DNA of 10,536 nt. Source: Lachnospiraceae bacterium UBA3845. GTDB taxonomy: Bacteria > Bacillota > Clostridia > Lachnospirales > Lachnospiraceae. Each line of letters starts with the position of its first letter. Position 1 is the first letter of the stretch. Shown in pieces: positions 7,053 to 10,536 of this stretch. The position numbers were made by a program, and so were the translations under genes. The notes beneath the pieces are model-generated. The model was not told where the DNA came from, ran no database searches, and saw only the letters and a list, made by a program, of their open reading frames with translations. The DNA lies in assembly GCA_002392705.1 (NCBI GenBank), contig DGHP01000156.1, forward strand, positions 1 through 10,536. Reading direction: 5' to 3'.

Positions 7053-7469
7053 ATGCTGACCAATGTAAAACTCGGCAGAAACATGAGAAGTGTCTCGATC
7101 GTGGGAGTCGGGGCGACTCCGTTCTTCAACGGCGTCGAGAATCCGACCTACAAGGGACTGACCAACGGGGAACTCTTCGGATACGCGGCGCTTGACGCCA
7201 TGGCGGACGCCGGGGTGGAGCCGAGAGACGTACAGTTCTTCTTCCACGGCTCGGCCAATCCGCATGTCCTCAACAACTGCATCACGCCCAACCTGCAGGT
7301 CGCGGACTGGTTCGGGATGAGAGGGAAAGGCTCTCTGTCCCATTCCGAGGGCTGCTGCACGGGCTATATCGCCCTGGAAGAGGCGGTGTTCGCGGTGGCC
7401 AGCGGTGCCTATGACATCGTGCTGACCGGCGGAGGCGGCAGACGGATCTTCTGCATCTGTTCTTTCTGA
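7053..7469 (+). pseudogene. Thiolase / SCP-x-type acetyltransferase, 3'-truncated
   Basis: Residues 11-128 match the N-terminal part of thiolase-fold acyltransferases: VSIVGVGATPFF, GELFGYAALDAMADAGVEP, and SHSEGCCTGYIALEEAVFAV, with the acylatable Cys in the GCC motif (about residues 108-110), then GAYDIVLTGG. Family members are usually 380-400 residues; here homology stops near base 7436, and nine unrelated residues lead to TGA at 7467-7469. The C-terminal half with the catalytic His and second Cys is missing, so it should be inactive. ATG 7053 has AAGGAGAG upstream. Together with the ACP before it, this suggests a former small acyl-condensing gene set. What lay beyond the break is unknown; a hairpin and an A/T stem follow directly. 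Confidence 0.8.
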
Positions 7470-7470
7470 C

Positions 7471-7515
7471 GGACCCGTGACCGGTCCCGCTGAGTAAAAA
7501 AACATGGTTTTTTTT
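7471..7515 (+). terminator. Terminator-like hairpins after the thiolase fragment
   Basis: GGACC (7471-7475) pairs with GGTCC (7483-7487), and a second stem AAAAAAAC (7496-7503) with GTTTTTTT (7507-7514) has a 3-base loop and ends in a T-run at 7508-7515. The A/T stem could act on both strands. It begins within two bases of the thiolase stop and isolates the damaged unit from the isomerase promoter. Confidence 0.5.
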
Positions 7516-7548
7516 CTGTCTGCCGGAGGGAAAGCATCCTTTAGTTTA

Positions 7549-7573
7549 AAACAGGCGCTGTTTCAGATTAATC
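7549..7573. promoter_or_regulatory. Two adjacent palindromes upstream of the isomerase promoter, candidate operators
   Basis: AAACAG (7549-7554) and CTGTTT (7558-7563) are perfect arms around GCG. Three bases on, GATTAATC (7566-7573) is a perfect 8-bp palindrome. Both lie just upstream of the predicted -35 at 7579, a usual place for an activator site. A third palindrome, AGAATTCT (7586-7593), falls inside the promoter spacer, where a repressor would block polymerase. The cognate regulator is not known. Confidence 0.35.
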
Positions 7574-7578
7574 AGGAG

Positions 7579-7607
7579 TAGGCTGAGAATTCTGAAAGGA
7601 TTATAAT
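7579..7607 (+). promoter_or_regulatory. Predicted sigma-70 promoter of the isomerase-oxidoreductase operon
   Basis: A perfect -10, TATAAT (7602-7607), has a weak -35, TAGGCT (7579-7584), 17 bases upstream. Transcription would begin near 7614, giving a leader of about 60 bases before ATG 7673. A poor -35 with upstream palindromes suggests activator dependence. Confidence 0.55.
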
Positions 7608-7626
7608 AAGATCAGTTGCTGTACAG

Positions 7627-7642
7627 GGCAGCTTCCGCTGCC
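7627..7642 (+). other. Leader hairpin before the isomerase gene
   Basis: GGCAGC and GCTGCC form a perfect 6-bp stem with the loop ttcc in the 5' untranslated leader, about 20 bases before the ribosome binding site. It does not hide the AGGAG site, so mRNA stabilisation is likelier than translational control. Confidence 0.35.
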
Positions 7643-7672
7643 GGAGAATCAGACAAAGAGAAGGAGAAAAAG

Positions 7673-8593
7673 ATGAAACTGGGATTTGTCAGCGCAATTC
7701 TTGATACCTGGACCTACGAGGAGATGATGGATTTCGCGTCGGAACACGGATTCGAGTGCGTGGAAGTCGCCTGCTGGCCGCAGGGAAAGGCGGAGAGAAG
7801 ATATGCGGGCGTCAGCCATATTGACGCGGAGCGCGTCCTTGAAGATGACGCATATGCGGAACATGTGAACGGTTACGCGAAGGAAAAGGGGGTCGAGATC
7901 TCCTCCTTGGCGTTCTATCCCAACACGCTTGATCCGGATCCTGAGAAGAGAGCGGCGACCGTCGCCCATCTGAAGGCTCTGATCAAGGCGTCCGCGAAGC
8001 TGGGCGTAGGCATGGTTACCACCTTTATCGGCCGCGACCAGACGAAGTCCGTGGAAGAGAATCTGGAGCTTGTAAAGGAAGTATGGCCTTCGATCATCGA
8101 ACTGGCCGAGCAGGAGAATGTGAAGATCGGAATCGAGAACTGCCCGATGCTTTTCGGAAGAGACCAGTGGCCGGGCGGACAGAATCTCATGACCACGCCG
8201 GCGGTCTGGAGAAAGGTCTTTGAGATCCTTCCCAGCAAAAACCTCGGCATCAACTACGATCCATCTCATTTCGTATGGCAGATGATCGACTACGTGAAGC
8301 CGATCTACGAGTTTAAGGATAAGATCTTCCATGTCCATTATAAGGATATCAAGGTCTACAGAGATAAGCTGAACGACTGCGGCATCATGGCTTATCCGCT
8401 TGATTTCATGAGTCCGAAGCTTCCGGGCCTCGGCGACGTGGACTGGGGGAAATATGTATCCGCGCTGACTGACATCGGCTATGACGGATACACCTGCATC
8501 GAGATCGAGGACAAAGCCTTCGAGGGATCAAAAGAACGCGTGGAAGCGTCCCTGATTGTCTCGCAGAGATATCTGAAACAGTTTGTTATTTGA
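7673..8593 (+). CDS. Sugar-phosphate isomerase/epimerase (xylose-isomerase-like TIM barrel)
   Basis: A 306-residue cytoplasmic metal-dependent TIM-barrel enzyme of the AP-endonuclease-2 / sugar-phosphate isomerase superfamily, full length for the family. It begins MKLGFVSAILD, the typical first strand. Probable metal ligands by family pattern are Glu155 in KIGIENCPM, Asp196/His199 in INYDPSHF, His222 in HVHYKD and Glu277/Glu279 in CIEIED. PGLGDVDW at 251-258 is the usual loop before the last helix. ATG 7673 is chosen for AAGGAG 7 bases upstream and family alignment; the upstream TTG at 7616 lies in the leader. It has its own promoter and is followed after 28 bases by a Gfo/Idh/MocA oxidoreductase, a pairing common in inositol, polyol and unusual-glycoside breakdown. 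The substrate cannot be named from sequence. Confidence 0.88.
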   Translation: MKLGFVSAILDTWTYEEMMDFASEHGFECVEVACWPQGKAERRYAGVSHIDAERVLEDDAYAEHVNGYAKEKGVEISSLAFYPNTLDPDPEKRAATVAHLKALIKASAKLGVGMVTTFIGRDQTKSVEENLELVKEVWPSIIELAEQENVKIGIENCPMLFGRDQWPGGQNLMTTPAVWRKVFEILPSKNLGINYDPSHFVWQMIDYVKPIYEFKDKIFHVHYKDIKVYRDKLNDCGIMAYPLDFMSPKLPGLGDVDWGKYVSALTDIGYDGYTCIEIEDKAFEGSKERVEASLIVSQRYLKQFVI

Positions 8594-8621
8594 GTTTTTA
8601 TAGAAAAAGGAGAACAGAATT

Positions 8622-9734
8622 ATGGAAAAGCTGAGAATCGCAATCGTTGGATGCGGCGGAATCGCGAACGGCAAGCATATGCCTTCCATCAAGGCGAATG
8701 CGGACAAGGCGGAGATGGTGGCATTCTGCGACATCATTCCGGAAAGAGCCGAGAAGGCGGCGAAGGAATTCGGAACAGAGGACGCGAAGTGCTATACGGA
8801 TTACAAAGAGATGCTGGCGGACGAGAGCCTGAAGATCGACGTCGTTCATGTCTGCACCCCGAACGTTTCCCACTGCCCGATCACGGTGGCGGCTTTTGAG
8901 GCAGGCAAGCATGTCATGTGCGAAAAGCCGATGGCGCACAACACCGCCGACGCGCAGAAGATGCTGGATGCCTGGAAGGCTTCCGGAAAGAAGTTCACGA
9001 TCGGCTACCAGAACAGGTTCCGCGACGATACGCAGACCCTGCATGCCTCCTGCGAAGCGGGTGAGCTGGGCGAGATCTATTTCGCCAAGGCTCATGCTCT
9101 GAGAAGGCGCGCCGTTCCGACCTGGGGCGTATTCCCGAATAAAGACCTGCAGGGCGGCGGCCCCCTGATCGATATCGGAACCCATGCGCTTGACCTCACC
9201 CTGTGGATGATGAACAACTATGAGCCGGCTTCCGTATCCGGCCAGGTATTCTATAAGCTGGGCCGCGATGAGCACGGTCCGGAAGGCAACGTGTTCGGTC
9301 CCTGGGATCCGAAGACCTTCCAGGTGGAAGATTCCGCTTTCGGCCTGATCAAGATGAAGAACGGCGCCACGATTTATCTTGAGGCAGCCTGGGCACTGAA
9401 TATTCTCAAGTCCATGGAAGCTTCCACGACTCTGTGCGGAACGAAAGCCGGCGCCGAGATCCATCACGGCGGAAGCTACCCGAAGGATGAGCTGATCTAC
9501 AATACCGTTGAGCACAACCAGCTGATGGAGAAGACGATCTCCCCCGGCATCCAGGTTGACTTCTTTGAAGGCGGCGCCTCTGCCGAGGCAGTCCGTGAGC
9601 AGGATCAGTGGCTGAATGCCATCCTCAACGATACCGATCCGCTGGTGAAGCCGGAACAGGCTTTTGTTGTCACACAGATCCTTGAGGCCATCTACAGATC
9701 CGCTCAGACTGGCAGGGAAGTGTGCTTTGACTAA
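8622..9734 (+). CDS. Gfo/Idh/MocA-family NAD(P)-dependent oxidoreductase
   Basis: A 370-residue cytoplasmic dehydrogenase acting on a sugar, inositol or glycoside. The N-terminal Rossmann fold shows AIVGCGGIANGKHM at 7-20 (dinucleotide loop) and FCDIIPERA at 35-43. The family signature CEKPMA at 100-105 contains catalytic Lys102. GGGPLIDIGTHALDLTLWMM at 178-197 carries Asp184 and His188, the usual substrate-site pair. The C-terminal beta domain follows to CFD-stop, about normal length. ATG 8622 has AAGGAG upstream, and the gene should be cotranscribed with the isomerase 28 bases before it. The ALRRRAVPTWGVF segment recalls clostridial members tied to 3-keto-sugar or C-glycoside chemistry, a low-confidence link made from memory. 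The stop is followed directly, in the same frame, by ABC-transporter coding sequence that has lost its start. Confidence 0.92.
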   Translation: MEKLRIAIVGCGGIANGKHMPSIKANADKAEMVAFCDIIPERAEKAAKEFGTEDAKCYTDYKEMLADESLKIDVVHVCTPNVSHCPITVAAFEAGKHVMCEKPMAHNTADAQKMLDAWKASGKKFTIGYQNRFRDDTQTLHASCEAGELGEIYFAKAHALRRRAVPTWGVFPNKDLQGGGPLIDIGTHALDLTLWMMNNYEPASVSGQVFYKLGRDEHGPEGNVFGPWDPKTFQVEDSAFGLIKMKNGATIYLEAAWALNILKSMEASTTLCGTKAGAEIHHGGSYPKDELIYNTVEHNQLMEKTISPGIQVDFFEGGASAEAVREQDQWLNAILNDTDPLVKPEQAFVVTQILEAIYRSAQTGREVCFD

Positions 9735-10147
9735 GATGATGAAGTCGTTGAGGCTGTCAATAATATCTCCTTTGATATTAAAAAGGGAGAGGTTCTGGGC
9801 CTGGTGGGCGAGACCGGCGCGGGCAAGACAACCACGGCACTCGGAATCCTGGGCCTGCTCCCTGCCAAGGTCGGGCATGTCATCCAGGGTTCCATCGAAC
9901 TGGAAGGGAAGGACCTTCTGAAGATTTCCGAGAGAGAGATGCGCCAGATCCGCGGAAAAAGATCTCCATGATCTTCCAGGATCCCATGACGGCTCTCAAT
10001 CCGGTTAAGACGGTCGGCGACCAGATCGCTGAGGTTATCCTCCTGCATGATCACTGCTCGAAGGCAGAGGCACTCAGGAAAGCCCAGGATATGCTGGCCA
10101 TGGTCGGTATTGTTCCGGAGCGATATAAGGACTATCCGCATCAGTTA
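9735..10147 (+). pseudogene. Opp/Dpp-type ABC transporter ATPase fragment, truncated at both ends and frameshifted
   Basis: From 9735, [19 protein letters not shown] leads to Walker [10 protein letters not shown] (codons 9810-9833). After RQIRGK the frame ends at TGA 9969-9971, but the -1 frame continues perfectly as [14 protein letters not shown] (Q-loop, with the DPMTALNP wording of Opp/Dpp ATPases) and on to [10 protein letters not shown]. The two halves join if one A is added to the A5 run at 9956-9960. Homology stops at about 10147, just before the signature motif (normally LSGGMRQR), so the ABC signature, Walker B and H-loop are missing. The N-terminal 15-20 residues and start codon are also missing: codons begin right after the TAA of the oxidoreductase. 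This is a dead importer-ATPase remnant (oligopeptide or glycoside uptake) fused to the operon end. Confidence 0.85.
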
Positions 10148-10185
10148 TGTTGCCTGCCATTTTGCAGAAAAGTTTGTAAAATAAT

Positions 10186-10266
10186 GTTAACGGTTCACGG
10201 CCTCCCCGGGCCCGACGACTGTCCGCCTGGAAGGGACAGCCGATGCTCCCGGAAGAGGCCGTTAAC
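10186..10266 (+). other. Nested multi-helix structured element
   Basis: Consecutive nested helices: GTTAAC (10186-10191) with GTTAAC (10261-10266), GGCCTC (10199-10204) with GAGGCC (10255-10260), CCGGG (10206-10210) with CCCGG (10248-10252), and CTGTCC (10219-10224) with GGACAG (10234-10239), closing on a 9-base loop. That is 23 pairs in 81 bases with internal loops, more order than expected by chance. It fits an RNA element or a palindromic DNA repeat; no known family was recognised. Confidence 0.45.
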
Positions 10267-10391
10267 TGTGCGCAGAAAACCCTCCCTGCATGAGAGTGCA
10301 GCGCGGGTTTTCTGCGCGATGCCCGCATGAGCGGACATATCCTGAAACAGCTGATGGATCGTAACGATGGGAGGTTACTATTCACGGCCAT
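10187..10391 (+). repeat. Imperfect direct repeat flanking the structured block
   Basis: TTCACGGCC occurs at 10194-10202 and again at 10381-10389, in each case shortly after a GTTA start (10186-10189 and 10374-10377) and before a C-rich end. The copies are 187 bases apart and bracket both large hairpins. Confidence 0.35.
10270..10317. repeat. Long hairpin with perfect 13-bp arms
   Basis: GCGCAGAAAACCC (10270-10282) is perfectly complementary to GGGTTTTCTGCGC (10305-10317). An inner stem CTGCA (10286-10290) with TGCAG (10297-10301) has a 6-base loop. No T-run follows, so it is not a standard terminator. It begins 3 bases after the multi-helix element and probably belongs to the same unit. Confidence 0.6.
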
Positions 10392-10536
10392 CCACACATC
10401 AGGCCACCCGCATATTCTACTTGGCAGCTTTGCTGTATAGTGGAATAGCGTACAGAGTAGACTGTCCGTGCTGTGCACGTATGCCGCATCTTCGATGCTT
10501 CTGTCTGCGGCTGTGTGTGGAGTTCCTGCTTCGCAG

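Larger units (their letters stand above)
10148..10536. other. Structured non-coding region at the right end
   Basis: About 390 bases after the ATPase break show no convincing gene on either strand. The region holds a nested multi-helix fold (10186-10266), a long perfect-arm hairpin (10270-10317), a small stem CCGC-atga-GCGG (10323-10334), an imperfect direct repeat and a terminal hairpin GCATC-ttc-GATGC (10486-10498). It may be an unrecognised repeat, intron edge or mobile-element end; no transposase or reverse transcriptase fragment is visible. Confidence 0.5.

Noticed and set aside
8598..9878. 426-codon minus-strand frame opposite the oxidoreductase
   Set aside because: The + strand shows unmistakable Gfo/Idh/MocA motifs; the antisense product resembles no family.
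9956..9962. Programmed -1 frameshift in the ABC ATPase
   Set aside because: The five-A run does not give a canonical slippery heptamer in frame, and both ends of the gene are missing anyway.
10150..10186. Promoter-like AT-rich stretch before the structured block
   Set aside because: TTG-type and TAAAAT-type hexamers are present, but their spacings (about 9 or 21 bases) do not fit a sigma-70 promoter.
10074..10478. 134-codon minus-strand frame in the right-end region
   Set aside because: It overlaps the ATPase remnant and the hairpins. The perfect hairpin makes both strands encode similar RRKP...RVFCA peptides, which shows the frame reflects the palindrome rather than a gene.

Overview
The window looks like chromosomal DNA from a moderately high-GC member of the Clostridia, most plausibly Lachnospiraceae. 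This is inferred from strong AGGAG-type ribosome binding sites, TGA as the main stop codon, and clostridial-style families (AraC-type HTH, sugar isomerase with Gfo/Idh/MocA oxidoreductase, Opp/Dpp-type ABC ATPase). All recognisable genes lie on the + strand. There is no rRNA, tRNA, CRISPR array, integrase or recognisable transposase.

Region 1 (1-5130) holds three intact-looking genes. The first is a large MscS-family channel with two long loops predicted to lie outside the membrane; its 5' end is cut by the window edge. The second is a secreted HAD-superfamily phosphatase-like protein carrying an extra C-terminal domain. The third, 33 bases downstream, is a small protein with a PH/GRAM-like domain and a C-terminal zinc ribbon. 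A run of hairpins with an A7/T7 stem closes this unit.

Region 2 (5130-5618) has no convincing gene but dense signals. There is an extended -10 promoter only about 55 bases upstream of a perfect intrinsic terminator (a possible very short RNA), then a 41-base interrupted inverted repeat and a TetR-style palindrome. No regulator gene remains beside these operators.

Region 3 (5619-10147) is a sugar or acyl metabolism neighbourhood mixing sound genes with broken ones. The apparently sound genes are a class II (fuculose-phosphate type) aldolase, a TIM-barrel sugar-phosphate isomerase/epimerase and a Gfo/Idh/MocA oxidoreductase. The damaged genes are an AraC-family regulator reduced to its HTH domain and running in frame into the aldolase, an acyl carrier protein with TGA as codon 4, a thiolase cut off just after its active-site cysteine region, and an Opp/Dpp ATPase fragment lacking both ends and carrying a one-base frameshift. 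The isomerase-oxidoreductase pair has its own promoter at about 7579-7607 with palindromes upstream, so it can be expressed independently of the damaged genes before it.

Region 4 (10148-10536) is apparently non-coding. It contains a nested multi-helix structure, a 13-bp perfect long hairpin and an imperfect direct repeat, and may be an unrecognised structured repeat or mobile element.

Taken together, the right half looks like a catabolic locus under decay or recent rearrangement. A mis-joined or error-containing assembly would give a similar picture and must be excluded first.
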